From: Paraburkholderia ginsengisoli NBRC 100965
GTDB taxonomy: Bacteria; Pseudomonadota; Gammaproteobacteria; Burkholderiales; Burkholderiaceae
Direction of reading: 5' to 3'
Length of the DNA: 64,000 bases
Assembly: GCF_000739735.1 (NCBI RefSeq)
Contig: NZ_BBJF01000006.1
Location: 372,001 to 436,000 of the forward strand
Under the pieces are notes generated by a model, which searched no databases, was not told the DNA's origin, and saw nothing but the letters and a program-made list of their open reading frames with translations. A program made the translations under genes and the position numbers. This document shows positions 45,033 to 53,776 of this stretch, in pieces. How positions within the stretch are numbered: the stretch's first letter is position 1; each line of letters begins with the position of its first letter.

Positions 45033-45596
45033 TCACCGCCCGTACCGCAACACGGTACTCGTCGCGGCAATCACATGATCCTTGATGGCCGCGAGGAACG
45101 CGTCGCGGGTCAAGCCGGCCGGCAACGCATCGGGCGGCAGATCGAGCGCATAGACCTGCGCGACGTAGTGATGCGGCACGTCCCCAACCGGCGGACACGG
45201 TCCGTAGTAGCCCGTGCCCCCGGTCCGATTCGTACCGGCGATGCTGCCGGGCGGCACGGCCCCCGCCGCGAGTCCCATGGTCGACGGCGCGATGCCGTAC
45301 TGCACCCAATGCACGATGCCCAAGCCTTTCGCGCCGTCCGGATCGAAGATCGTGACCGCGAAACTCTTCGTACCGGCGGGGACATTGCGCCATTGCAGCG
45401 CCGGCGACACATTGCCGCCGCCACAGTTGTTGGCGCTTGCCGCGTGGCTCGCATCAAGCGCGCCGCCGTCGGCCAAACCCGGCGACGCCACCGCGAACGC
45501 CTCCACCGCATAGGTGTGCGCGCTCGCCAACGCGAACACCGCGCAGGCACTGGCGCAGAGCAAACGTCGGGCAATGTCAAAGCTGCTTCGCGTCAT
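45033..45596 (-). CDS. YbhB/YbcL-type Raf kinase inhibitor-like (PEBP) protein, secreted
   Basis: A 187-residue protein with a Sec signal peptide (LLCASACAVFALASAHTYAVEA). The mature part has the PEBP signatures CGGGNVSPALQWRNVPAGTKSFAVTIFDPD, VHWVQYGI, and GYYGPCPPVGDVPHHYVAQVYALD. Despite the name, bacterial members are not kinase inhibitors in any shown way; they bind anionic ligands and act in the periplasm. AAGGAGTG upstream of ATG 45596 is a good ribosome binding site. It lies 37 bases after the polyphosphate glucokinase gene. Confidence 0.9.
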   Translation of the reverse strand: MTRSSFDIARRLLCASACAVFALASAHTYAVEAFAVASPGLADGGALDASHAASANNCGGGNVSPALQWRNVPAGTKSFAVTIFDPDGAKGLGIVHWVQYGIAPSTMGLAAGAVPPGSIAGTNRTGGTGYYGPCPPVGDVPHHYVAQVYALDLPPDALPAGLTRDAFLAAIKDHVIAATSTVLRYGR

Positions 45597-45633
45597 CGCG
45601 AACACTCCTTGTCGGGCGCTCATAGCACCGCTG

Positions 45634-46446
45634 TCACTTGAATGGTCCCGTACGCTGGTTGGCTTCCGGCAATTGCCGCGTTTCGCGCACCGAGCGCGGA
45701 TGCCATAAGCGCGCGCCGCCTTCGATACCCGCATCGTTCGAAACGGTCGCCACGTTCGGCGGCAGTTCGAACTTAAGGCGCGTCGCGTTGCCGCCGCCGA
45801 TCCACAGCTTGTCGTAGTTCACCAGCGATTCCAGAATGCCGATCACCTTATGAACGCGCCGGTTCCAGCGTTTATTCCCCGCCTTCTCGCGCGCGGCCTC
45901 GCCGATGTATTCGTCGTACGCGACACCCTTCTTGCTCACGGGATGATGGGCGAGTTCGAGATGGGGCATCAACTCGCCGTCGCGGAACATAGCCGTGCCC
46001 GCGCCCGTGCCGAGCGTCAGCACGAATTCGAGGCCACGTCCTTCGATCGCGGCGAAGCCCTGCATCTCGGCATCGTTGATCATGCGCACCGGCAAGCCAC
46101 CAAGACGTTGCGCCAGCGAGTCGGCGAGCGGAATGTCGTGCCAGCCTTCGATGCCGAAGTGCGGCGCGGTCAGAATGCGGTTGTTGCGCACCACGCCCGG
46201 AAAGCCGATCGACATCAGCGTGGGCGGCGCCTGTTTGATGAGCGGCGCGACCAGCTTCGCCAGCACATCCACCAGTTGATCCGGCGTGCACGGATGCGGC
46301 GTGTCCACGCGCACGCGCTCGGTCTTCATCTGCCCGTCCGCATCGATGATCGCGGCTTTCAGGCCGGTGCCGCCGACGTCGATGGCGAGAATCCGCTCGG
46401 CGCTGCCCGCTACTTTCGTGTTACCCGTTGTCTTGCGTGTTGCCAC
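45634..46446 (-). CDS. ppgK: Polyphosphate glucokinase
   Basis: A 270-residue ROK-family kinase. RILAIDVGGTGLKAAIIDADG is the ATP/polyphosphate-binding phosphate-1 motif in the form found in polyphosphate glucokinases; VLTLGTGAGTAMFRDGELMPHLELAHHP contains the second phosphate motif and the start of the glucose site. The length (~260-270) and the absence of the ROK zinc-finger fit PpgK. It phosphorylates glucose to glucose-6-phosphate with inorganic polyphosphate or ATP. It lies 63 bases after zwf, so its product is the substrate of the neighbouring enzyme. Confidence 0.9.
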   Translation of the reverse strand: MATRKTTGNTKVAGSAERILAIDVGGTGLKAAIIDADGQMKTERVRVDTPHPCTPDQLVDVLAKLVAPLIKQAPPTLMSIGFPGVVRNNRILTAPHFGIEGWHDIPLADSLAQRLGGLPVRMINDAEMQGFAAIEGRGLEFVLTLGTGAGTAMFRDGELMPHLELAHHPVSKKGVAYDEYIGEAAREKAGNKRWNRRVHKVIGILESLVNYDKLWIGGGNATRLKFELPPNVATVSNDAGIEGGARLWHPRSVRETRQLPEANQRTGPFK

Positions 46447-46509
46447 AATGTCCCCCGTTCATATTGATGCGCATGTTGGCGTTACTTGCTGGCATCACCC
46501 GTGCCGGCG

Positions 46510-48120
46510 TCACTTCGTTCCGGCTGCCTTCTTCTGCAACGGCCGCCACGCGCGGCCGTCGCGCGCGAGCAACGCGTCCGCCTCCGCAGGACCTTCGCTG
46601 CCGGCCGCGTAACCGTGCACCGGCATCGCGCCGCCGTCTTTCGGATGCAGCACGTCGTCGACTGCGCACCAGCTCGTTTCGATACTGTCGGCCCGCTGGA
46701 ACAACGTCTCGTCGCCAAGCATGCAGTCGTACAACAGCGTCTCGTAGCCGACGTTCGCGCTCGCCGCGAAGAAGTCCGCATAGTCGAACGACGATTGCAC
46801 CGCGCCGATTTGCATCACCGGCCCCGGCGTTTTCACGTTGAAGTCGAAGCTCGTGCCGTGCGCGGGATCGATGCGCAAGGTCAGCACGTTCGGCGTGAGC
46901 GCGTCGACCGGCGTATCGCGGAACAGCCGGAACGGCACCGGCTTCAGTTGCACCGAGATTTCCGTGCGGCGCGCGGCGAGCCGCTTACCTGTGCGCAGAT
47001 AAAACGGCACGCCGGCCCAGCGCCAGTTCTCGACGAACACGCGCGCCGCCGCATAAGTCTCGGTCGTGCTGCCGGGCGCGACGTCCGGCTCTTCGCGATA
47101 GCCGACGCCCGCCGGGCCTTTTTCGTATTGGCCGAACACGACGTCGTCGGGTGTCAGCGGCTTGATCGCGTCGAAGATCTCGGCCTTCTTGTCGCGCACG
47201 GCTTCGGCGTCGAACGAATTGGGCGGTTCCATCGCGACCATGCCGAGCAACTGGAACAGGTGGTTCGGCACCATGTCGCGAAACGCGCCGGTCTGTTCGT
47301 AGAACTTGCCGCGTCCTTCCACGCCGATCGTTTCCGCCGCCGTGATCTGCACGCTGTCGATATATTCGCGCCGCCATATTGGTTCGAACAACGCGTTCGC
47401 GAAGCGCACCGCGAGAATGCTCTGCACGGTGTCCTTGCCGAGAAAGTGATCGATGCGATACACCTGCTCTTCCTTTGCGTACGACAGGATGTGCGCGTTC
47501 AGATCGCGCGCCGTCGCGAGATCGGTGCCGAACGGTTTCTCGATCACGAGACGGCGGAAGCCGCCGCTCTCGCCTTCTGCTTCCTTCAGCAAACCCGCCT
47601 TGCCGAGATGCTCGACGATCGGTTTGAAAAAGCGCGAGCTGACCGCGAGGTAGAAAATCACGTTGCCGCCGGGCGACCGCGCGAGCTTCTCTTTGAGCTT
47701 CGTGAAGGTGTCGTCGGTTTCGAATTCGCCGGCCACGTATTCGAGGCGTTGCGCGACCCAGTCCCACGCGTGGTCGTCGAGCTTGCCCGCGTGGAAGGTG
47801 CTGGCTTTGTCGGCGGCGAATTGCTGCAACGACTTGTGCAGGTCTTCGCGCCACTCGGCCGTCTCGCGCTCGCCATGATTGACGCCGATGATCTTCATCG
47901 CGCCGTCGAGCAGGCCGTCCACCGCGAGGTTGTACAACGCGGGCATCAGCAGCCGCTTCGTGAGGTCGCCGCCGGCGCCGAAGATCACCAGCGTGCAGGG
48001 TGGCGCGGGCCGCTTGCCGGGCGGTGACGCGGGCGCATCGTGCGGACCCGCGCTGACCTTGCAGCTCGGAGCCTGGGCGGCGGCGTGATCGGAGGTCTGG
48101 GTGTTCGGTGTAGTCGACAT
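46510..48120 (-). CDS. zwf: Glucose-6-phosphate 1-dehydrogenase
   Basis: A 536-residue enzyme. TLVIFGAGGDLTKRLLMPALYNL is the NAD(P)-binding motif (G-A-x-G-D-L-T-K-R), VYRIDHFLGKDTVQSILAVRF the active-site block with RIDHFLGK, and VIEKPFGTDLATA the other substrate contact. The first ~45 residues form a Pro/Ala-rich extension not typical of the family; ATG 48120 is preferred, with an in-frame ATG at 48195. The enzyme oxidises glucose-6-phosphate to 6-phosphogluconolactone with NADP, the first step of the pentose-phosphate and Entner-Doudoroff pathways. It sits between a GH63-like enzyme and ppgK in a same-strand cluster. Confidence 0.93.
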   Translation of the reverse strand: MSTTPNTQTSDHAAAQAPSCKVSAGPHDAPASPPGKRPAPPCTLVIFGAGGDLTKRLLMPALYNLAVDGLLDGAMKIIGVNHGERETAEWREDLHKSLQQFAADKASTFHAGKLDDHAWDWVAQRLEYVAGEFETDDTFTKLKEKLARSPGGNVIFYLAVSSRFFKPIVEHLGKAGLLKEAEGESGGFRRLVIEKPFGTDLATARDLNAHILSYAKEEQVYRIDHFLGKDTVQSILAVRFANALFEPIWRREYIDSVQITAAETIGVEGRGKFYEQTGAFRDMVPNHLFQLLGMVAMEPPNSFDAEAVRDKKAEIFDAIKPLTPDDVVFGQYEKGPAGVGYREEPDVAPGSTTETYAAARVFVENWRWAGVPFYLRTGKRLAARRTEISVQLKPVPFRLFRDTPVDALTPNVLTLRIDPAHGTSFDFNVKTPGPVMQIGAVQSSFDYADFFAASANVGYETLLYDCMLGDETLFQRADSIETSWCAVDDVLHPKDGGAMPVHGYAAGSEGPAEADALLARDGRAWRPLQKKAAGTK

Positions 48121-48274
48121 GGGATTCACTTGAGGAAGCCAATGAAACGGACGTGGCGGTACATGAAAGACCACGCTTGAACCCGCACAGTTCAAAAACG
48201 ATCACGCGAATTGCACGGCACGCTGCGTTGTAGGGCCGATGTAACCTCGCCGCATGCGAGTCGGCCGTGACGCG

Positions 48275-51106
48275 CTACTTTGTCACCGGGGTGGCGAATG
48301 CGGACGCCGGTTCAGGCGCGGGCTCGGTTGCGCACGCTGGCGCGACGCTTTGCGCAGCAGCCGTCGTCGCGGTGGATGGCGCTGTAGGAATAGGCGCCCG
48401 CGCCGGTTCCCCCGCCAACGGCACATTGCCAGATGCCGCCATCGCTCGCGGTTGCAGCAGCAACGCAATGAGCCCACTCCAGCCGGTCTGGTGCGAAGCG
48501 CCGACACCGCGCCCGTTGTCGCCATGAAAGTACTCGTGGAACAGGACCAGATCCGCCGACTTCGGATCGGCCTGCAACAGCGGATACGCGCCCATCACCG
48601 GCCGCTCGCCGTCCTTGTTCTTCAGGAACAGCGTGGTCGCGCGGCGCGCGAGTTCGTCGGCGATTTCGCTGAGCGAGAACTTTTGCCCCGAGCCGGTCGG
48701 GTACTCGACGCGGAATTCGTCGCCGTAATAGCGGTGAAATTCGTACAGCGATTCGATCAGCAGATAGTTGACCGGCATCCACACCGGACCGCGCCAGTTC
48801 GAATTGCCGCCGAACACGCGCGTGTCGGATTCCGCGGGCAGATACTTGACGCAAAAACTGTTGCCGTTGTGATTGAACACGAACGGCTGATCGCGATGAA
48901 AGCGCGACAGCGCCCGCACGCCGTGATCGGACAGGAATTCGCTTTCGTCGAGCGCACGCCGCAGCAGCGCTTTCATCCGATGACCGCGCAGCAGCGACAG
49001 CAGCAGCGCGTTGCCCTTGCCGGGCTCGTTCCAGCGCGACACCAGCCGCGCGAGATCCGGCCGATGTTCGAGGAACCACACGAGCCGCTCGCGCAGACAC
49101 GGCAAGCCGCCATGCAGACGTTCTTCGAGCACGTGCACGGCAAAGAGCGGAATCAGCCCGACGATCGAGCGCACCCGCATCGGCACGTTGCTGCCGTCGG
49201 GCAGGCGCAGCTTGTCGTAGAAGAACTCGTCTTCGCTGTCCCACAGGCCCGTATCGCAGCCGTCTTCGCAGCTCACGGCTTCGGCGATGTACAGGAAGTG
49301 CTCGAAGAACTTCACGCCGATATCGACGAACACATGGTTCGCGTACGCGAGTTCGAGCGCGATCCGCATCAGGTCGAGCGCATACGCGGCCATCCATGCG
49401 GTGCCGTCGGCCTGATCGATATGACCGCCGGTCGGCAGCGGCGACGAGCGATCGAAGATGCCGACGTTGTCCAGCCCGAGAAAGCCACCCTGGAAAATAT
49501 TGTGGCCATCGGCGTCCTTGCGGTTTACCCACCACGAGAAATTCAGCAGCAGCTTATGAAACACCAGTTCGAGGAAATCGCGATCCGCTTTGCCGGTCAG
49601 CGCGCGATCGATCTCATACACGCGCCACGCGGCCCACGCATGCACCGGGGGGTTGGCGTCGCTGAGCGCCCATTCGTACGCGGGCAGCTGACCATTCGGA
49701 TGCTGATAGCGGTCCTTCACCAGCAGCAGTAACTGACGCTTCGCAAACGCCGGATCGATCAGCGCGAACGCGGTCGCATGGAACGCGAGGTCCCACGACG
49801 CGTACCACGGGTACTCCCATTTATCGGGCATCGATACGATGTCCGCATTGCACAGATGCCGCCAGTCCGCATTGCGGCCGTGCTTGCGGCTCGCGGGTGG
49901 TGCGGGCTGCAGCGGATCGCCTTCGAACCAGCGTTGCACGTCGTACTGGTAGTACTGCTTGGACCACAGCATGCCGGCGAGGGCCTGGCGCTGCACGAGG
50001 CGCGCGTCGGGATCGGCGATCTCGTGCTGCAACGCGCCATAGAATTCGTCGGCCTCGGCGATGCGGCGCGCGAACAGCGCGTCGGCGTCGAACCGCACGT
50101 CGTCGGGCGCCGACTGCGGACGCCAGCGCAGGTACACCACCGCGCGCCCATGCGGACCGAGTTCGAGCGCGGCATGCGCTGCCGCCTTGGTGCCGGCGTC
50201 GTGACGGATCGCCTGCTGATCGCCGTGCACGAGATAGTCGTTGAAGCCGTCCTTGAACGGACCCGCGCCGTCCATGTTGAACAGACGCTTGACGTTGGTG
50301 TCGTTCTCGCAGAAGAGCCACGCGAGTTGCGGCGTGTCCTTCGACCACGCCGTCACGACAATCGGCTCGTGACCGTGCTGACGCCCGATCAGGTGCGCGT
50401 CGCCGTTATGGTCCGTGCCGGCGACCAGCGACGGCTTGTCCTTATTCTCCTTCCACGACCACGAGTTGCGCGCCCAGATTTGCGGCAGCACGTCGAGCGA
50501 CGCGGACTCGTCCCCGCGATTGTCGATCGTCACGCGCATCACGATGTCGTCGGCCGCGTGCTTCGCGTATTCGACCTGCACGTCGAAATAGCGCAGGTCG
50601 TCGAACGCGCCGGTGTCAAGAATCTCGTACTCCGGCATGTCGCCGCCACGGCGCGCGTTTTCCTGCACCAGATCTTCGTACGGGAACGCGGCGTGAGGGT
50701 ACTTGTACAGCATTCGCATGTACGAGTGGGTCGGCGTGCCGTCGAGGTAGAAGTACAGTTCCTTCACGTCCTCGCCATGGTTGCCCTGCGAGTTGGTGAG
50801 GCCGAACAGGCGCTCCTTGAGGATCGGGTCCTTGCGGTTCCACAACGCGAGCGACACGCACCAGCTCAGCTTGTCGTCGCCGAAACCGGCGATGCCGTCT
50901 TCGCCCCAGCGATACGCGCGGCTGCGCGCATGGTCGTGCGGGAAGGAGTCCCAGGCGGTGCCGTCCGCGCTGTAGTCCTCGCGCACCGTGCCCCATTGGC
51001 GCTCGCTCAGATACGGGCCCCAGCGTTGCCAGTGGGCGCAATCGGCCGAGTGCAGGCGTGAGCCTTCGATGGTGGCGAGCAGATTGGCAGCGCGCAGCGG
51101 TGGCAT
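48275..51106 (-). CDS. GH63/MGH1-like glucosidase (paralogue 2)
   Basis: A 943-residue paralogue of the enzyme at 3385-6123, collinear along its length: GPYLSERQWGTVREDYS near the start, WEYPWYASWDLAFH with the likely catalytic Asp, GGNSNWRGPVWMPVN, and EYFHGDNGRGVGASHQTGW near the C-terminus. It differs from paralogue 1 by an extra ~60-residue Ala/Pro/Thr-rich tail (for example AREP- and APSTATTAAA-like stretches) that looks disordered. There is no signal peptide. It follows the debranching enzyme by 50 bases and precedes zwf, so it probably trims intracellular glucan ends to glucose for PpgK. AAGGACG before ATG 51106 is the ribosome binding site. Confidence 0.88.
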   Translation of the reverse strand: MPPLRAANLLATIEGSRLHSADCAHWQRWGPYLSERQWGTVREDYSADGTAWDSFPHDHARSRAYRWGEDGIAGFGDDKLSWCVSLALWNRKDPILKERLFGLTNSQGNHGEDVKELYFYLDGTPTHSYMRMLYKYPHAAFPYEDLVQENARRGGDMPEYEILDTGAFDDLRYFDVQVEYAKHAADDIVMRVTIDNRGDESASLDVLPQIWARNSWSWKENKDKPSLVAGTDHNGDAHLIGRQHGHEPIVVTAWSKDTPQLAWLFCENDTNVKRLFNMDGAGPFKDGFNDYLVHGDQQAIRHDAGTKAAAHAALELGPHGRAVVYLRWRPQSAPDDVRFDADALFARRIAEADEFYGALQHEIADPDARLVQRQALAGMLWSKQYYQYDVQRWFEGDPLQPAPPASRKHGRNADWRHLCNADIVSMPDKWEYPWYASWDLAFHATAFALIDPAFAKRQLLLLVKDRYQHPNGQLPAYEWALSDANPPVHAWAAWRVYEIDRALTGKADRDFLELVFHKLLLNFSWWVNRKDADGHNIFQGGFLGLDNVGIFDRSSPLPTGGHIDQADGTAWMAAYALDLMRIALELAYANHVFVDIGVKFFEHFLYIAEAVSCEDGCDTGLWDSEDEFFYDKLRLPDGSNVPMRVRSIVGLIPLFAVHVLEERLHGGLPCLRERLVWFLEHRPDLARLVSRWNEPGKGNALLLSLLRGHRMKALLRRALDESEFLSDHGVRALSRFHRDQPFVFNHNGNSFCVKYLPAESDTRVFGGNSNWRGPVWMPVNYLLIESLYEFHRYYGDEFRVEYPTGSGQKFSLSEIADELARRATTLFLKNKDGERPVMGAYPLLQADPKSADLVLFHEYFHGDNGRGVGASHQTGWSGLIALLLQPRAMAASGNVPLAGEPARAPIPTAPSTATTAAAQSVAPACATEPAPEPASAFATPVTK

Positions 51107-51156
51107 GACTTCGTCCTTGCTTCAGCCTGGCGGCGGGACACACATCGTAGCGCGGT

Positions 51157-53151
51157 TTACGCGGCGATGGGCTCCAACCGCGCAAGCAGGTTTTCGACGC
51201 GCAGCAACTCGCCCAGCGACCACGCCTGGAATGGCGTGCCCGCAGGTGCATGGGGCGCGTCGCCGTCGGCGATTTCACACAGATGGTCGAGGCCCGCGTG
51301 ATCGAGATGCGCGTAGAGCGGGTCGAGAAAACGCGCCCTGGCTTGCGCGCGGGTTTCCGCCGTGTTGCCGTGAACCCGCAGCCAAGCGTCGACAAACGGA
51401 CCGAGCAGCCACGGCCAGACGGTTCCTTGATGATAGGCGCCATCGCGTTGCAACGGCGAGCCGCCGTAATGTCCGCGATACGCGGGGTCGGTCGGCGCGA
51501 GCGTTCGCAAACCGAGCGGCGTGAGCAACTGCGCTTCGACCTGCGCGAGCACCGCGCGCGCCGCCGCGCCGTCGAGTAGCGGAAACGGCAGACCGCCCAC
51601 CGCGAATATCTGGTTCGGGCGAATCGAGCGGTCTATCGCGCCTCGCACGTGATCGACGTCGATGTTGTCGAACAGCGCTTGCGTGGCTGGATCGACGAAG
51701 CGTTGCTGAAACGCTTGCGACGCTCGCTCCGCGGGTGATTGCCATCGTGGATTCCATGTTGCTGCAATGCGCAACGCGTTGATCCACAGCGCCTGCACTT
51801 CGACCGGTTTGCCGATGCGCGGCGTCACCACCCAGTCGCCGACTTTCGCGTCCATCCACGTGAGTTGCACGCCGGGGATGCCGGCGCTCAGCAGGCCGTC
51901 GCCGGTGCTCGCCTGGATATTGAAGCGCGTGCCGTTCGTGTAGCCGGTGAGGATCGCGTCGGCGGCCTGTTGCAGACGCGCGCGGGTCCCGGCGTTCGCG
52001 TGACCCGTGGCCAGATAGTCGTGCACCGCGACGATGAACCATAACGATGCGTCGACGGAGTTGTATTCCGGCGTGTCGCCGTAGTCGGGGAAACGGTTCG
52101 GCAGCATGCCTTCGGACAGCGTGCCCGACCATTCGAGCAGGATCGCGGCGGTTTCGTCGAGTCGGTTCGTTGCGATCAGCAGGCCCCGCATCGCGATGAA
52201 AGTATCGCGGCCCCAATCGGTAAACCACGGGAATCCCGCGAGAATCGTGCGGCCTTCGTTGCGCGAGACGACGTAGGCGTCGGCGGAACGTTGCAGACGC
52301 GAGCCCAATCCCGTGCGGCGTTCTTGTTCGAGACGGGCGAGCTCCGTGGCGTGAGTTGCGCTGGGCTTGGTGGTAGCTCGCGCGTGGGCGCATTCCGTTG
52401 CGCTCGACGCGCTGAGAATCATCACCGCATCGCGCTCGTTCAGGTCGAAGCTGAATACGCCTGGCGTCGCGAGGTCTTCGCTGAAATCGAGGCCGCGTTC
52501 CTGTTCGCGTACGTAGCAGAAGTGACGATACCAATCGGGCGCATGCGTGTAGACGCCATCCGTCGCGGCATGAATGACCGGCAAGTCGCCATACGGTTGC
52601 CAGTTCACGCACGAGCGATCGTCGCTGGTGTGTGCGTCGAAGTTGAACGCGCCATTCTCATGATGCAGCGCGTGATAATCGCGGCCCGACAACAGCGGCC
52701 TGACCTTCAACACAAGCGCATTCGTTTCAGCAGCCGCCGCCGCTGCCAGAGCGCCCGCGAGCCGCCACCGCAAAACCGTTTCGCATGTCGCTTTGCTGAC
52801 GAAGACTTCCGCCTTCACCACGCCAAACGACTCGCATTGAATACGCCATGTCGGCCACGGCATAGTGTCGAATCCGACGAGACTCGCGCTCAAGTCCGGA
52901 TAAATCACATCCGGCACATACCGCTGCATACTCAACGGATAGCGCTGCCCTCCCGCCTCCAGCCACGCCTCGACACCGTTGACGAGCACCATGCGTCCAC
53001 CCGGCGCGCGCGTCGCGCTCAACAGCAGCGCGTGATAACGCCGCGTGCGCAACGTGCCCACCGTGCCCGATGCGAAACCGCCGAAGCCGTCCGCTTCCAG
53101 CCATTCATCTTCGAGACGCGTGAGGTCGAAGGGTCGTTCGATGCGTGTCAT
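51157..53151 (-). CDS. Glycogen debranching enzyme-like (amylo-alpha-1,6-glucosidase, GH133)
   Basis: A 664-residue cytosolic protein with the archaeal/bacterial GDE architecture. An N-terminal beta domain covers residues ~1-270 (EWLEADGFGGFASGTVGTLRTRRYHALLL), followed by an (alpha/alpha)6 GDE_C domain with ILAGFPWFTDWGRDTFIAMRGLL, YNSVDASLWFIVAVHDYL, LTWMDAKVGDWVVTPR and YHQGTVWPWLLGPFVDAWL. The conserved Asp residues of the W-G-R-D-T and T-W-M-D-A-K blocks are the expected catalytic site. It should cleave alpha-1,6 branches of glycogen-like polymers. It is the first gene of the glucan line (GDE, GH63-like, zwf, ppgK). Confidence 0.9.
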   Translation of the reverse strand: MTRIERPFDLTRLEDEWLEADGFGGFASGTVGTLRTRRYHALLLSATRAPGGRMVLVNGVEAWLEAGGQRYPLSMQRYVPDVIYPDLSASLVGFDTMPWPTWRIQCESFGVVKAEVFVSKATCETVLRWRLAGALAAAAAAETNALVLKVRPLLSGRDYHALHHENGAFNFDAHTSDDRSCVNWQPYGDLPVIHAATDGVYTHAPDWYRHFCYVREQERGLDFSEDLATPGVFSFDLNERDAVMILSASSATECAHARATTKPSATHATELARLEQERRTGLGSRLQRSADAYVVSRNEGRTILAGFPWFTDWGRDTFIAMRGLLIATNRLDETAAILLEWSGTLSEGMLPNRFPDYGDTPEYNSVDASLWFIVAVHDYLATGHANAGTRARLQQAADAILTGYTNGTRFNIQASTGDGLLSAGIPGVQLTWMDAKVGDWVVTPRIGKPVEVQALWINALRIAATWNPRWQSPAERASQAFQQRFVDPATQALFDNIDVDHVRGAIDRSIRPNQIFAVGGLPFPLLDGAAARAVLAQVEAQLLTPLGLRTLAPTDPAYRGHYGGSPLQRDGAYHQGTVWPWLLGPFVDAWLRVHGNTAETRAQARARFLDPLYAHLDHAGLDHLCEIADGDAPHAPAGTPFQAWSLGELLRVENLLARLEPIAA

Positions 53152-53359
53152 GGACTAACCGTTATGCAAAGCCGTTAATCGTTCGGTATGCCAAAAGCAT
53201 CACGCCTATGGCATTACGGTGACATTGTCCTTCTTATCACTTTCCATTCCCTTTCGAAAAACAAACGAATGCGCGAAAGTTCTGCTACTCGCAAACGTTT
53301 CACAATTATTTCTTGAAAGGATTAGAGACTGCACCCGCTTTCACAAAACGGATGCAGAC

Positions 53360-53716
53360 ATGAGAAGAGACAAACGCCTCGCGAGTGTCGTGTTGCTCGC
53401 ACTCACGGCATTTGCGCTGAGCGCTTGCGGCGCGGATGACTCTCCATCGACGGCGACGTCGTCGCCTGGCGTTTCCGCGAACGATGCGGCGAACCCCTCG
53501 GTGAGCAACGCGGAAAACAACGCAGCAAGCAACGCCGCATCACGTCAGGCGTCTTTATCGGCCGCGTTGCCAGACGCCTCGGCGCCGCTCGCGGCGGTCG
53601 CCGCCGCCGCATCCGATCCGATCACGCAAAACATGCAGGCCAGTCTCGCGGCGGATAGCCAGCAAGTCACGCCCGTCATGCGCTACGCACCCGGCGACAA
53701 CGCCAGCAACAACTGA
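53360..53716 (+). CDS. Small Ala/Asn/Ser-rich lipoprotein
   Basis: A 118-residue protein with a basic start (MRRDKRLAS), a hydrophobic core and the lipobox L-S-A-C (FALSACGADDS), so it should be a lipoprotein. The mature part is low-complexity (Asn/Ala/Ser) and probably unstructured, ending VTPVMRYAPGDNASNN. It lies 60 bases upstream of the phospholipase C gene on the same strand and probably shares its transcript. No family is recognised. ATG 53360 is chosen because the signal peptide starts there. Confidence 0.7.
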   Translation: MRRDKRLASVVLLALTAFALSACGADDSPSTATSSPGVSANDAANPSVSNAENNAASNAASRQASLSAALPDASAPLAAVAAAASDPITQNMQASLAADSQQVTPVMRYAPGDNASNN

Positions 53717-53776
53717 CCTGCTTTTCCCCGCGCGCCGACGCGCGCTATTCTTTCCCTCCGCAGAAGGTGATATTCG

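Noticed and set aside
53152..53359. A Pho box before the lipoprotein/phospholipase C genes
   Set aside because: I looked for two CTGTCAT-like repeats 11 bases apart and found only a weak GGTGACATTGTCC stretch, not enough to call a site.
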